Shown: positions 15,902 through 24,726, counted from the stretch's first letter. The stretch is 27,190 nucleotides of DNA from Polaromonas sp. YR568 (GCA_945871335.1 CAMBWM010000004.1:1-27190), one strand, 5' to 3'. The notes: generated from the sequence alone by a model not told the origin. Numbers and translations: made by a program.

Positions 15902-17832
15902 AGGGAGCGTCCTGTTTCGTGGCCTTCGAAGATGGCTTCGAGGGCGGAACGGGCGGCGGCGGCGTCTCCGGCAAGGTGGATTTCGATGTGGCCTTGGAGG
16001 GCGGCGGCCAGCGCATCGTCCGGGGTGGCGTGGGTAGGCGCGATAAGGGCGGTGACGCCTTCGATGGTGACGGGTTCGCCGGTGGAGAGTTCGCGCAATT
16101 GCAGGGTGCCGTCGGTGAGGGATTCGGCGGTGTGCAGCGGGAGGATGCGGACGGATTTGTCGCGCAGGCGGGCGCGCCAGGCGAAGCTGGAATAGATGTT
16201 GACCAGCCAGGCGGGGGTACCGGTGGGGGCGAGGATGGTGACTTTGCGGCCGGTCGCAGCCAGCCACTCGATGAAGCCGGCGATGGCGAAGCTGCCGAGG
16301 CGGTCCTCGAAGGTGACGTGGTCGCCGAGGGCTTCGGGGTTGGCGAGGGCGGCTTCCATCGTCAGGGCGCCCGGCATGGAGGTGGGAGTGGCGCCGGTGG
16401 CGATAACGACGGCGTCGAAGTTTCCGGCGAGTATGGCGTCAGCCGTGGCGCGGCGGTTTGTTTGCACGTGGACCCCGCTGAGTGCGGCGATCTGGGCGTC
16501 GAGCAAAGCCTGGAAGTCGGCGCGGATGCCGAGGGCAACGGGCTGGCGCAAGGCGCCGCCGAGATGGGGGGAAGCTTCCCATAGGGTGACGTGATGTCCG
16601 CGTTTGGCGGCAATACCGGCGGTTTCCATGCCGGCGGGGCCGCCGCCCACGACGAGGATGCGCTTGGCGGTGGCGGCGTGCGTGTCGGGCCATTCACCCT
16701 CACGACCCATTGCGGGGTTGGCGAGGCAGGTAATAGGGAGCGAGAGGGCGAGGAAGCCGGCGCAGCCCTGGTTGCAGCCGATGCAGGGCCTGGTTTCCGC
16801 CTCGCGACCCTCGGCGGCTTTGCGGACGATGGCGGGGTCGGCCATGTGGGCGCGAGCGAGGCCGACCATGGCGATGTCGCCGGGGGCGAGCATTTCTTCG
16901 GCCTCGGCAATCGTACGAAATCGGCAGACGGCGAAGACGGGGATATGCGGCACGGCGGCAGCGATGCCGCGCGGGAGGTGGTGGAAGCTGTTCTGCGCGA
17001 AGGCCATGTCGGCCATCTGCGTGCTCATCGTTGCCGAGCCGTGATAAGCAGAGTGGGAGACGTTGATAAAGTCCAGCTGCACATCCGCGGCCAGGGCGGC
17101 TGTGATGCGCTGCATGTCGGCAAGCGTGAGGCCGGCTTCGAGGAATTCGTCGGCTGAAATGCGGATGCCCATGGCCGCGCGGGTGCCGATGGTGGCCCGG
17201 ACGGCGCGCAACGTTTCCAGCGGCATGCGCATGCGCCCGGCCTCGTCGCCGCCCCAGCGGTCGGTGCGGTGGTTGACGGCGGGGGAGAGGAATTGCTGGA
17301 GGAGGTGGCCGTGGCCAAGGGTGACTTCCACACCGTCCAGCCCGGCTTCGATCAGGTTACCGGCGACGTCGGCGTGGGCGGCGATGACCTGTTCGATCTC
17401 GCCTTCCGTCATCGGGTGCGGCGGCGGAGCGGTGGCGGACCAGGGGATGGCGGAGGACGACCAGGCGGGCATGCGGGCGAAATTGCCGTCGATATGACGG
17501 CCGAGATGAATCACCTGGCCGAAAAGTTTGGCGCCTTCATCCTGCACGGCGCGGGCGATGAGGGTGAAGGCCGGGATGGCGGCGCGCTCATAGCCGTTGA
17601 CGCCCTGGCTGCGGCCGAGGCTGGAGCGGTGGACGCGAATCGCTTCAAAGATGATCAATCCCACCCCACCGGCGGCCCGCGCCCGGTGGTAGTCCAGATG
17701 GCGCCGGCTCGGCAGGTTGTCTTCGCCGTAATTTGTGGTGTGGGCGGGCACGAAGATGCGGTTGCGCACAAGGGCCGGGCCGAGCGCGATCGGGCGAAAG
17801 GCGTGGGGGTAACGGGCAGCAGATTCGAACAT
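15898..17832 (-). CDS. Old-yellow-enzyme-type NADH:flavin oxidoreductase with Fe-S cluster and FAD/NAD domain (FadH/TMADH family)
   Basis: A 644-residue three-part enzyme. Residues 1-335 form the FMN TIM barrel, with the active-site run GHGHLLQQFLSPAVNHRTDR at about 173-192. Cys350, 353, 357 and 369 (CX2CX3CX11C) form the 4Fe-4S site linking FMN to the second flavin. From about 390 comes the FAD/NAD(P) domain starting RILVVGGGPAGME. This is the layout of 2,4-dienoyl-CoA reductase, trimethylamine/dimethylamine dehydrogenase and N-methylproline demethylase. Length is slightly short for the family (about 670). Its stop overlaps the GMC gene's start by four bases, so the two are translationally coupled. 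A promoter with an operator-like palindrome lies upstream. N-demethylation or double-bond reduction of the imported compound is possible; which one cannot be decided. Confidence 0.88.
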   Translation of the reverse strand: MFESAARYPHAFRPIALGPALVRNRIFVPAHTTNYGEDNLPSRRHLDYHRARAAGGVGLIIFEAIRVHRSSLGRSQGVNGYERAAIPAFTLIARAVQDEGAKLFGQVIHLGRHIDGNFARMPAWSSSAIPWSATAPPPHPMTEGEIEQVIAAHADVAGNLIEAGLDGVEVTLGHGHLLQQFLSPAVNHRTDRWGGDEAGRMRMPLETLRAVRATIGTRAAMGIRISADEFLEAGLTLADMQRITAALAADVQLDFINVSHSAYHGSATMSTQMADMAFAQNSFHHLPRGIAAAVPHIPVFAVCRFRTIAEAEEMLAPGDIAMVGLARAHMADPAIVRKAAEGREAETRPCIGCNQGCAGFLALSLPITCLANPAMGREGEWPDTHAATAKRILVVGGGPAGMETAGIAAKRGHHVTLWEASPHLGGALRQPVALGIRADFQALLDAQIAALSGVHVQTNRRATADAILAGNFDAVVIATGATPTSMPGALTMEAALANPEALGDHVTFEDRLGSFAIAGFIEWLAATGRKVTILAPTGTPAWLVNIYSSFAWRARLRDKSVRILPLHTAESLTDGTLQLRELSTGEPVTIEGVTALIAPTHATPDDALAAALQGHIEIHLAGDAAAARSALEAIFEGHETGRSL

Positions 17833-17860
17833 GCGGGTTTGACCTGCGTTGAATGTTGAT

Positions 17861-17908
17861 TCACTGTTAGTGAGTTTTTAATTTAACTTAGAACTAGTGC
17901 ACCGTCAA
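17861..17908 (-). promoter_or_regulatory. Sigma70-like promoter with overlapping palindromic operator, OYE-like gene
   Basis: On the minus strand, TTGACG (17908-17903) is five-sixths of the -35 consensus. Exactly 17 bases later is TAAATT (17885-17880), four-sixths of the -10. About seven bases on, at the expected start of transcription, lies the palindrome TCACT-N3-AGTGA (17873-17861). Such a site at +1 is a typical repressor position. No regulator gene is seen in the accessory region. Confidence 0.5.
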
Positions 17909-17953
17909 TCTTTGTTGAACCGCCTGCGGCGATTGGATTGGTGGAAATAGACT

Positions 17954-18067
17954 ATGGTGCAAGGCGTAACTGTTCTTGCCCCGGGTGCAGTGGCAGTTCT
18001 TTCAGATACGAACAAAAAACCAGTCAAATGGAAGGTTATCATTTCAAAAATAACGTGTTGGTGCTGA
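17954..18067 (+). CDS. Possible 37-residue small ORF in the dioxygenase leader
   Basis: Starting at ATG 17954 it reads MVQGVTVLAPGAVAVLSDTN then a Lys/Trp-containing tail ending ITCWC before TGA. It uses a different frame from the dioxygenase. A GGTGGA about eight bases upstream could be a ribosome site. The reading is plausible as natural protein but far too short to classify. It may be an upstream regulatory peptide, a relic or chance. Confidence 0.2.
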   Translation: MVQGVTVLAPGAVAVLSDTNKKPVKWKVIISKITCWC

Positions 18068-18138
18068 GATCGCGTTGCCGCTCAGCGCCGTGTTGTTTTA
18101 GCCCGATTGGGCAACGATTGGATCAAAGGAGTCCCGCA

Positions 18139-19203
18139 ATGAGCGATGGCATGACACTTCCGCTTACCCGTCCCCTCGTCGATGGCCCTTCGGCATGGAA
18201 AGGTATCGACCTGCGTCAACACCCCGAGAAGTGGATCTATCGTCTGTCGAAAGATGAAATTGCAGAGATCGAGGCCGCAACGGACGCTGCGATGGCAACG
18301 GGCAAGGCCATGGCCGACATTACAAAGGAGGATTTTGTTCTTCCAAACTTTGCAAAGCGGCTGACCGCCATTCTTGATGGCCTGTTTGATGGCCACGGGT
18401 TCATCGTGATTCGCGGATTTCCGACCGGCGGCCACCCGATCTTGCGCAATGCCATCACCTTTTGGGGCATCTGTCGGAACATGGGCAATCTGGTTTCGCA
18501 GAATACACGTGGCCATCTTTTGGGACACGTTCGCGATGTCGGATTGCTCACTACCAGCACCGTCAATGCACGCGCGTCGCAAAGCACTGAGCGACAGCTG
18601 TTCCACACAGATGGTTGCGATGTCGTTGGCCTGATGTGCCTTGCCACCGCAAAATCAGGTGGCCTCTCTTCCCTGGTCAGCTCAATGACCGTCTACAACG
18701 AAATGGCAAAGCGGCGCCCGGATCTGGCAGCGCGCCTGTTTCAGCCGGTTTCTTTCGATCGCCGCGGTGAAGTTCGCGAGGGCGAAGCCGAGTGGTACAG
18801 CATGCCGGTGTTCAACGACCATGACGGTCTGCTGTCGGTGTCGTTTACCAATCGGAACGTCGGCTCCGTCGCACGGCATCCAGATGCGCCGCGCAACCCG
18901 GAAGAGGCGATCGAACTGTTCGTCAGCATCGCGGAGCAGCCCGACCTGCGTCTGGACATGGCGCTGGAAGTAGGTGACATGCAGCTCGTGCATAACCACA
19001 CCATCTTGCACGATCGCACCGCTTACGAAGATTGGCCAGAACCGGAACGCAAGCGCCACCTGTTGCGGCTCTGGATCTCGCCCGAGGGAGCACGGTCGTT
19101 GCCGGCGGCTTTCGCCGAGCGCTTTGGCAGCATTGAGATCGGCAACCGTGGCGGCATCCGGGCCAGCAACACCGTGCTCAAGACCCCACTTGAAGCTGAT
19201 TGA
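18139..19203 (+). CDS. TauD/TfdA-like Fe(II)/2-oxoglutarate-dependent dioxygenase
   Basis: A 354-residue protein. The ATG at 18139 has AAGGAG seven bases upstream. The iron triad is His156 and Asp158 (FHTDGCD) plus His291 in HNHTILHDRTAYED; Arg310 (HLLRLW) is placed to bind 2-oxoglutarate. The LHDR/LHGR-type distal motif is that of the TauD/TfdA and clavaminate-synthase-like superfamily. Such enzymes hydroxylate unactivated carbons and often thereby cleave C-N, C-S or C-O bonds, with succinate and CO2 as by-products. It has no signal peptide, so it is cytoplasmic. It stands alone: divergent from the OYE-like gene and 176 bases before the ABC operon. Its base composition is more balanced than its GC-rich neighbours, suggesting a separate origin. 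Substrate unknown. Confidence 0.88.
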   Translation: MSDGMTLPLTRPLVDGPSAWKGIDLRQHPEKWIYRLSKDEIAEIEAATDAAMATGKAMADITKEDFVLPNFAKRLTAILDGLFDGHGFIVIRGFPTGGHPILRNAITFWGICRNMGNLVSQNTRGHLLGHVRDVGLLTTSTVNARASQSTERQLFHTDGCDVVGLMCLATAKSGGLSSLVSSMTVYNEMAKRRPDLAARLFQPVSFDRRGEVREGEAEWYSMPVFNDHDGLLSVSFTNRNVGSVARHPDAPRNPEEAIELFVSIAEQPDLRLDMALEVGDMQLVHNHTILHDRTAYEDWPEPERKRHLLRLWISPEGARSLPAAFAERFGSIEIGNRGGIRASNTVLKTPLEAD

Positions 19204-19308
19204 CGGGACGCTCTGAATGGCCGCGTTTACCCCAGCTACCCATTACTTTATTCATGGCCTTGCCAGTGTTGTAGTTCATAGACTCTAGGGTATTCGATAG
19301 TACTTTTA

Positions 19309-19322
19309 TTCTGAATTTAGAA
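19309..19322. repeat. Near-perfect palindrome in the A/T-rich leader of the ABC operon
   Basis: TTCTGAATTTAGAA matches its own reverse complement except at one central pair of positions. It sits about 57 bases before the binding-protein start in an A/T-rich leader. It could be an operator; no -35/-10 pair around it was convincing. Confidence 0.25.
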
Positions 19323-19379
19323 AATAATTTGAATCAATAGCGACCACTTGAGTTCTCTAACATTTGAGGGGATAGATCC

Positions 19380-20948
19380 ATGAAATTTCGCCGCCGTAGC
19401 CTGCTTGCCACCGCTAGTTTCCTGCCGCTGACCTCGGGCCTGGCCCAGTCCCAGGCGGCGAAAACTCTGCTTCTCGCCGCCGCCAGCACGCCCGAGGGCT
19501 TCGATGGCGACGCTCTGCGGCCAGGCACGCAGGAGGTGGTCGTTCAGGTTTATGAGGGGCTGACACGCTATGCCCGGATGACGCGTGATGGCCGGACTTA
19601 TCTCGATTCCGGCAAGATCGAGGGTAATTTGGCCGAATCCTGGTCGATGTCGGCGGATGGCAAGACCTGGACCTTCAAGCTGCGCCAGGGTGTGAAGAGC
19701 CCGTTCGGCAACGAGCTGACCTCGGCCGACGTGGAGTGGGGTTGGAACAAGAGCTTCTTCCAAAAGCGCACGGGCAATTTCATCGCCAGTGTGGCCAATG
19801 TGACCGGGGTGAAGGCGGTTTCGAAATACGAGGTGGCGTTCACGCTCTCCGCCCCGTCCTCGATCTTGCTGTCGTGCCTGACGCTTTATACGCCGAGCAT
19901 CTACGACAGCACCGAGATGAAGAAGCACGCCACCCCCGATGATCCCTGGGCGCTGAAATGGATGGAGGGCAACACCGCCGGCTTCGGTGCCTACCATCTG
20001 GAAAGCCTGCGGCCGAGCGAACAGGCTGTGTTCGTCGCCAACCCCAACTATTTTCGCGGCCCGCCGGCAATCCAGCGGGTAGTGTATCGCGCGGTGCCCT
20101 CGGGTGCCTCGCGTGTGTCGTTGCTTCGTGCGGGCCAGGTACAGTGGATAGATCGGCCGACCGTGCAGCAGGTGATCGAGATGCAGAAGGACCGTCGGGT
20201 GAAGGTGGAGGAGCATGAGGGCCGGACGATGTCCTCTGTGCGGATGAACACCGCGATGAAGCCGTTCGACGATGTCCGCGTACGCCGCGCCTTCAACTAC
20301 GCCATTGATAAATCAAAGCTGAAGCAGTCGGTTCTGTTCGGCACTGGCGATACCGCCCTATCGATCGTGCCGCCGATTGTCAATGGCTACGATCCGTCAG
20401 GCTTCCCCTACAGCTACGATCCGGCGAAGGCGAAGGCTCTGCTGGCCGAAGCCGGCTATGCCAACGGGCTGAGCCTGGAACTCAACTTCTCAGACATCTT
20501 CTGGTGGGAGGAGCAGATGGCGATACAGATCGCCGACCAGCTCAAGGCCGTAGGTGTGACCGCCAAGCCGCAGCGCATCACCGGATCGGACATGCGCGCG
20601 CGCACTGCGCCGGGTAAGCAGGAACTGCTGTTTTTCACCTTCGAGGACGGGCCGATCGTGCTCGACCCGGTCTACACGATGGCGCTGCTGGCGCATTCCA
20701 AGGGCGTTTCCAATCGCGCCCGTTACGCCAATCCGGCGATGGATGCGCTGATCGACCGTGCGCGCGTCAGCACCGACATGACCGCCCGTGTCAATGTGGT
20801 GAAGCAGGCGCAGAAGATGTGGGCCGAGGACGCGCCTTGGATCATGACGGTCTATCCAAAGACCTTCGAGGCCATGGCCACCGGCGTCTCCGGCTGGGTG
20901 CCGCACCCCGACGATCACGAGCGCTGGTCGGATCTGAAACTCGGTTGA
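19380..20948 (+). CDS. ABC importer substrate-binding protein, family 5 (Dpp/Opp/nickel type), Tat-exported
   Basis: A 522-residue extracytoplasmic binding protein; GAGGGG about eight bases before the ATG supports the start. The N-terminus MKFRRRSLLATASFLPLTSG has a twin-arginine-like motif and a moderately hydrophobic core ending near ALAQSQA-type residues, so export of the folded protein by Tat is likely. The mature protein opens with a LLLAAASTPEGFDGDAL segment and shows family-5 features such as LAESWSMSADGKTWTFKLR, ADVEWGWNKSF, and the later FDDVRVRRAFNYAID. These proteins bind peptides, opines, nickel-chelates or glycosides; the ligand cannot be read here. It is the first gene of a five-gene operon and is separated from the permease gene by one base. 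Confidence 0.92.
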   Translation: MKFRRRSLLATASFLPLTSGLAQSQAAKTLLLAAASTPEGFDGDALRPGTQEVVVQVYEGLTRYARMTRDGRTYLDSGKIEGNLAESWSMSADGKTWTFKLRQGVKSPFGNELTSADVEWGWNKSFFQKRTGNFIASVANVTGVKAVSKYEVAFTLSAPSSILLSCLTLYTPSIYDSTEMKKHATPDDPWALKWMEGNTAGFGAYHLESLRPSEQAVFVANPNYFRGPPAIQRVVYRAVPSGASRVSLLRAGQVQWIDRPTVQQVIEMQKDRRVKVEEHEGRTMSSVRMNTAMKPFDDVRVRRAFNYAIDKSKLKQSVLFGTGDTALSIVPPIVNGYDPSGFPYSYDPAKAKALLAEAGYANGLSLELNFSDIFWWEEQMAIQIADQLKAVGVTAKPQRITGSDMRARTAPGKQELLFFTFEDGPIVLDPVYTMALLAHSKGVSNRARYANPAMDALIDRARVSTDMTARVNVVKQAQKMWAEDAPWIMTVYPKTFEAMATGVSGWVPHPDDHERWSDLKLG

Positions 20949-20949
20949 A

Positions 20950-21963
20950 GTGAATTTGGCGAAATTCCTCGGGCGCCGGCTGCTGCTGCTGGTGCCGCTG
21001 CTGCTGATCGTCGCCTTCGCTACGTTCTCCCTGGTGCGCTTCGGCGGACAGGATCCTTCGGCGATGCTTGCCGGTCCGACTGCCACCGAGGCAGAGATCG
21101 CCCGGGTGCGGTCGGCCTACTCGATGGACCAGCCGCTGGCAGTCCAGTTCGCCACCTGGCTGGGCCGGGCGGTGCAGGGCGATCTCGGTAAATCCTGGCT
21201 GTCCAACCGGCCTGTGCTGACCGAACTGATCGACCGGGCGCCGTCGACGCTGGAACTCCTGCTGACCGGGGTGGCGCTAGGCGCGCTGGTGGGGGTGCCG
21301 GCCGGGATTTATTCGGCCTTCCGGCGCGGCAAGGCAGCTGATTACGTGGCGCGCACGGTGGCATTGTTCGGGTTTTCGATCCCGACCTATTTCCTCGCTT
21401 TGGCGATGTTGATGATCTTCTTCTACGCGCTAGATTGGGCGCCGCCGGGAATGGGGCGGCTGAACCTGATGCTTGATCCGCCCCCGCGGATCACCGGCAG
21501 CTACTTTCTTGACGCACTGCTGGCCGGCAAAGGCGAGGTTGCGCGCTCGGCTTTCAGCCAACTCGTGCTGCCGGTGCTGTGCGTGGCTATCGCCGCCGCC
21601 GCCCCGGTGGTTAGCCAGGTGAGAGCCATCATGCTGGACGTGCTGGCCGCCGACCATATCAGCTACGCCCGCGCCCAGGGCCTGCGGCAGGCGCTGATAG
21701 CGCGCATCGCCTTGCGCGGGGCGGCAACGCCGGTGGTCACCTTCATCGGCGCGGAACTGGCGAGCCTGGTCGGCACCACCTCGCTGATCGAGTACGTTTT
21801 CGCCTGGGGCGGTGTGGGGCAGTTGGGGCTGGAGGCGATCATCAAGGGCGATTTCGCCGTGGTGCAGGGGTATGTGCTGATGCTCGCCCTGTTCTCGGTA
21901 GCGGTGTTCCTGGTTGTCGACCTGCTGGTGCTCGCGTTGGAACCGCGGGCGATGCTTCGATGA
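20950..21963 (+). CDS. ABC importer permease, DppB type
   Basis: A 337-residue inner-membrane permease starting at GTG 20950, just after the binding-protein stop. One N-terminal membrane helix (RRLLLLVPLLLIVAFATFSLV) precedes a periplasmic stretch, then about five more helices. The DppB hallmark GDLGKSW near residue 77 and the coupling-helix (EAA) loop around ARAQGLRQALIARIALRGAATPV (about 238-260), which docks on the ATPases, are present. It forms the channel together with the DppC-type partner downstream. Its stop overlaps the next start in ATGA. Normal length for the family. Confidence 0.93.
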   Translation: MNLAKFLGRRLLLLVPLLLIVAFATFSLVRFGGQDPSAMLAGPTATEAEIARVRSAYSMDQPLAVQFATWLGRAVQGDLGKSWLSNRPVLTELIDRAPSTLELLLTGVALGALVGVPAGIYSAFRRGKAADYVARTVALFGFSIPTYFLALAMLMIFFYALDWAPPGMGRLNLMLDPPPRITGSYFLDALLAGKGEVARSAFSQLVLPVLCVAIAAAAPVVSQVRAIMLDVLAADHISYARAQGLRQALIARIALRGAATPVVTFIGAELASLVGTTSLIEYVFAWGGVGQLGLEAIIKGDFAVVQGYVLMLALFSVAVFLVVDLLVLALEPRAMLR

Positions 21964-22820
21964 GCGCCGCCACGACCGGACTGCGCCCGCTCGCGCGGGC
22001 CAAGGGGGCGGGGCGGCGCAGCCCGATGGCCGCCGCCGGCCTGCTGCTGCTCGGCGCTTTCGCTATGCTTGCAATCCTGCATCCGTGGCTGATGCCCTAT
22101 GACCCTGTAGCCGCCGATACCAGCGCGATTCTGCAGGCGCCCTCGGCTGCGCATTGGTTCGGCACTGACGCCAATGGGATGGACGTGTTCAGCCGTGTGA
22201 TCTACGGATCCATCTATGCCTTCGGAATCGCTATTCCCGCCGTGGCCGTGGCGATGCTGATCGGTGTGCCGGTGGGGCTGCTGACCGGCTATCTCGGCGG
22301 CTGGGCCGATGAAGTGCTGATGCGCGGCTTTGATGCGATGCGGGTATTTCCCTCGATCATTCTGGCCTTGGCGGTAGTGGCGGCCGCCGGGCCGTCTCTG
22401 TTCAATGTGGTCATCGTACTCGGTGTTCTGGACGCACCAGTGTTCGCGCGGTTGGTACGTGCCGAGGTGCTGGCGTTGCGGGCCGGCGGGTTTATGGAGA
22501 GCGCGATTGCCGCTGGCAATCCGCTGGGGCGGCTGCTATTCGTGCATCTGATGCCCAACACCTTGCAGGGCACTTTGGCACAGGCGGCGGTACGAGCGGC
22601 TTGGGCGGTGCGGATCGCCACGACCTTGGCGTTTCTCGGTCTGGGCATTCAGCCGCCGACGCCGGAATGGGGCACGATGATCCGCCAGGGCGCGGAATAC
22701 ATGGTCACCGGCCAGTGGTGGATCGGCGTATTTCCGGGTATCGCGCTGATCCTGCTCAGCCTGGGGTTGAATCTTGCAGGGGACGGGATTGCCGACCTGA
22801 TGGACCGCAGGCGCCGCTGA
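21960..22820 (+). CDS. ABC importer permease, DppC type
   Basis: A 286-residue permease with an N-terminal cytoplasmic basic segment, one helix, the family motif HWFGTDANGMDVFSRVIYG (about 62-80), then five more helices. The coupling loop includes ESAIAAGNPLGRLLFVHLMPNTL (about 179-201). The C-terminus with PEWGTMIRQGAEYM and a final helix is typical of DppC/OppC. The start overlaps the dppB-type stop by four bases and its own stop overlaps the ATPase start (TGATG), so translation is coupled throughout the operon. Confidence 0.93.
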   Translation: MSAATTGLRPLARAKGAGRRSPMAAAGLLLLGAFAMLAILHPWLMPYDPVAADTSAILQAPSAAHWFGTDANGMDVFSRVIYGSIYAFGIAIPAVAVAMLIGVPVGLLTGYLGGWADEVLMRGFDAMRVFPSIILALAVVAAAGPSLFNVVIVLGVLDAPVFARLVRAEVLALRAGGFMESAIAAGNPLGRLLFVHLMPNTLQGTLAQAAVRAAWAVRIATTLAFLGLGIQPPTPEWGTMIRQGAEYMVTGQWWIGVFPGIALILLSLGLNLAGDGIADLMDRRRR

Positions 22821-23779
22821 TGCTGCTGGATGTGCTTGACCTGTCGGTGCAGTTCGTCGCGCGAGACGAATTCGATGTGGAGCGAACGGCCCGTGCGCTG
22901 AACGCTGTGTCGTTCAGCCTCGACCGCGGCCGCATCCTCGGGCTTGTGGGGGAGAGCGGGGCAGGGAAGTCGCTGACGGTGACGGCAATTTTGGGCTTGC
23001 TGCGCGCGCCGGCACGGCTGGTTGGTGGGCAGGCGGTGTTTGAGGGTGAAGACCTGCTGGCCATGCCACCTTCCGCCCTGGCGAAGTTGCGCGGTGGGCG
23101 TATCGGGTTGGTGGTCCAGTCCCCGCGCACGGCTTTGGATCCCTTGGCGCGTGTGGGCGAGCAACTGGTTCGGGTGCAGCGGGCGCATAGCGCCATCTCC
23201 CACCGCGAGGCCCTGACTCGGGCAGAGGCGATGCTTGCGGCGGTGGGGATTCCGGCGCCTGCGAGCCGGATGGCGGCCTGGCCGCATGAGCTTTCCGGCG
23301 GGATGGCGCAGCGGGTGGTGATTGCGCTGGCGCTGATCAACGAGCCACACCTGCTGATCGCCGACGAGCCGACGACAGGGCTGGACGTGACGGTGCAGGC
23401 GCAGATTCTTGACCTGCTGACCGAACAGGTTCGCCGCCGTAACATCGCCGCCATCGTCATCACCCATGATCTCGGCGTGGTCGCACAGTATTGCGACGAC
23501 GTGGCGGTGATGTTTGCCGGCACGGTGATGGAGCGCGGCCCGGTCGCCGAAGTATTCGCAGCCCCCGAGCACCCCTATACGCGCGCCCTGCTAGAGAGCG
23601 TGCCGGAACGCCTTCGCCTGGGCACCGGGCGCGTCTTCGGCGGCGCGCCGCCCGATCTTTACGCGCTGCCGCCTGGCTGCCTCTACGCCGATCGCTGCCC
23701 GCTGGCCGAGCCGCGCTGCGCCACCCCGCCGCCCCTGGCCGTGGCCGGGTCGCGCGCCACACTGTGCCATCTCGCATGA
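22820..23779 (+). CDS. ABC importer ATPase, DppD type
   Basis: A 319-residue ATPase from ATG 22820, which shares its first base with the permease stop. The frame is open upstream within the permease gene but that part is not coding. Walker A is GESGAGKS (44-51); the Q-loop is VVQSPRTALDP, the signature LSGGMAQR, Walker B LLIADEP, and the switch His is in ITHDLG. The C-terminal oligopeptide/dipeptide transporter extension is present, with cysteines in the GCLYADRCPLAEPRC segment; these recall the Fe-S-binding region reported in DppD-like proteins. Pairs with the next gene's ATPase. Confidence 0.93.
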   Translation: MLLDVLDLSVQFVARDEFDVERTARALNAVSFSLDRGRILGLVGESGAGKSLTVTAILGLLRAPARLVGGQAVFEGEDLLAMPPSALAKLRGGRIGLVVQSPRTALDPLARVGEQLVRVQRAHSAISHREALTRAEAMLAAVGIPAPASRMAAWPHELSGGMAQRVVIALALINEPHLLIADEPTTGLDVTVQAQILDLLTEQVRRRNIAAIVITHDLGVVAQYCDDVAVMFAGTVMERGPVAEVFAAPEHPYTRALLESVPERLRLGTGRVFGGAPPDLYALPPGCLYADRCPLAEPRCATPPPLAVAGSRATLCHLA

Positions 23780-24726
23780 CCGCCGCCAGCCTGCGCGGTC
23801 TGGAGATGCGGTTCGGCCCGGTGCAGGCCGTCGCCGGCGTCGATCTCGATCTGCGGCCCGGCGAGGTGCTGGGGCTGGTCGGCGAATCCGGCTCCGGCAA
23901 GTCCACCCTCGGCCGCTGCCTGACGCGGCTGCTGAAGCCCACGGCGGGAAAGGTGATGCTGGGGGCTGACGACATCACGGCCTGGCCGGAATCCCGCCTG
24001 AGGCCGCGGCGGGCCGAAATGACGATGGTCTTCCAGGACCCCTGGTCCGCGCTGAACCCACGCATGCGCATCCGCCGGCTGATCGAGGAGCCGTTGCTGC
24101 TGCACACAAAGCTTTCCGCCGATGAGCGCCGGGCGCAGGCAGAGGCCTTGGCCGGGCGGGTGCGGCTGGCGCCGCAGATGCTGGACCGCGTGCCGTCGGA
24201 GTTGTCCGGCGGTCAGTTGCAGCGGGTTTGCATCGCCCGTGCAATCGCAACCAACCCTTCGGTGATCGTGCTGGATGAGCCGACCAGCTCGCTCGACCTG
24301 TCCGTGCGCGCAGGCATTCTCGATCTTCTCGGCCAACTGCGTGCCGATACCGGGGCGGCGATGCTTTTCATCACCCATGATCTGGCGACCCTGCGGTTGA
24401 TCGCCGATCGGGTGGCGGTGCTGTATCTCGGCCGGGTGGTGGAGCAGGGGACGGCTGCGGCGGTGCTGGATACGCCTGAGCATCCCTACACCCAGTCGCT
24501 GATGTCCGCCCATCTCTCCGCCAATCCCGCCGAGCGATCTGCGCGAATCCGCCTTTCCGGCGAGATCCCAAGCCCGATCGACCGTCCACCCGGCTGCCCC
24601 TTTGCCACCCGCTGCCCCTTGGCAGAGGCGCGCTGTACCGTCTCGGCGCCCGCGTTGCTGCCAACGGAGAAGGATCATCTGGTCGCCTGCGTGCGGGTGC
24701 CCGAGGGTACGGCAAGGCTGACGTGA
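23776..24726 (+). CDS. ABC importer ATPase, DppF type
   Basis: A 316-residue ATPase. ATG 23776 overlaps the previous stop in ATGA; a longer upstream frame is an artefact. Walker A is GESGSGKS (36-43); then VFQDPWSALNPRM at the Q-loop, LSGGQLQR signature, IVLDEPTSSLD Walker B and FITHDLA switch. It also has the C-terminal oligopeptide domain with PPGCPFATRCPLAEARC. The N-terminus before the ATPase core is very short (about 20 residues fewer than many DppF proteins), which does not touch catalytic parts. Last gene of the importer operon; an A/T-rich hairpin follows. Confidence 0.93.
   Translation: MTAASLRGLEMRFGPVQAVAGVDLDLRPGEVLGLVGESGSGKSTLGRCLTRLLKPTAGKVMLGADDITAWPESRLRPRRAEMTMVFQDPWSALNPRMRIRRLIEEPLLLHTKLSADERRAQAEALAGRVRLAPQMLDRVPSELSGGQLQRVCIARAIATNPSVIVLDEPTSSLDLSVRAGILDLLGQLRADTGAAMLFITHDLATLRLIADRVAVLYLGRVVEQGTAAAVLDTPEHPYTQSLMSAHLSANPAERSARIRLSGEIPSPIDRPPGCPFATRCPLAEARCTVSAPALLPTEKDHLVACVRVPEGTARLT

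Larger units (their letters stand above)
17833..18138. other. Divergent intergenic region between OYE-like and dioxygenase genes
   Basis: 306 bases between two divergent starts, lower in G+C than the OYE-like gene. Its left part carries the leftward promoter described separately. A CGCC-TGC-GGCG palindrome is near 17923-17933. No clear rightward promoter was found, though one must exist for the dioxygenase. The dioxygenase reading frame stays open back to 17938, but that stretch is Cys/Arg/Ser-rich and not protein-like, and the AAGGAG at 18126-18131 fixes the start at 18139. A short separate frame (17954-18067) is listed on its own. Confidence 0.55.

Noticed and set aside
14927..16195. Long rightward open frame (422 codons) opposite the GMC and OYE-like genes, and others near 15919 and 16591
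   Set aside because: They are shadows in very GC-rich DNA. Composition is Gly/Val/Ala/Asp repeats without motifs, while the opposite strand has well-defined enzymes.
17938..18138. Extended N-terminus for the dioxygenase
   Set aside because: The added residues are Cys/Arg/Ser-rich and not protein-like; AAGGAG seven bases before 18139 sets the start.
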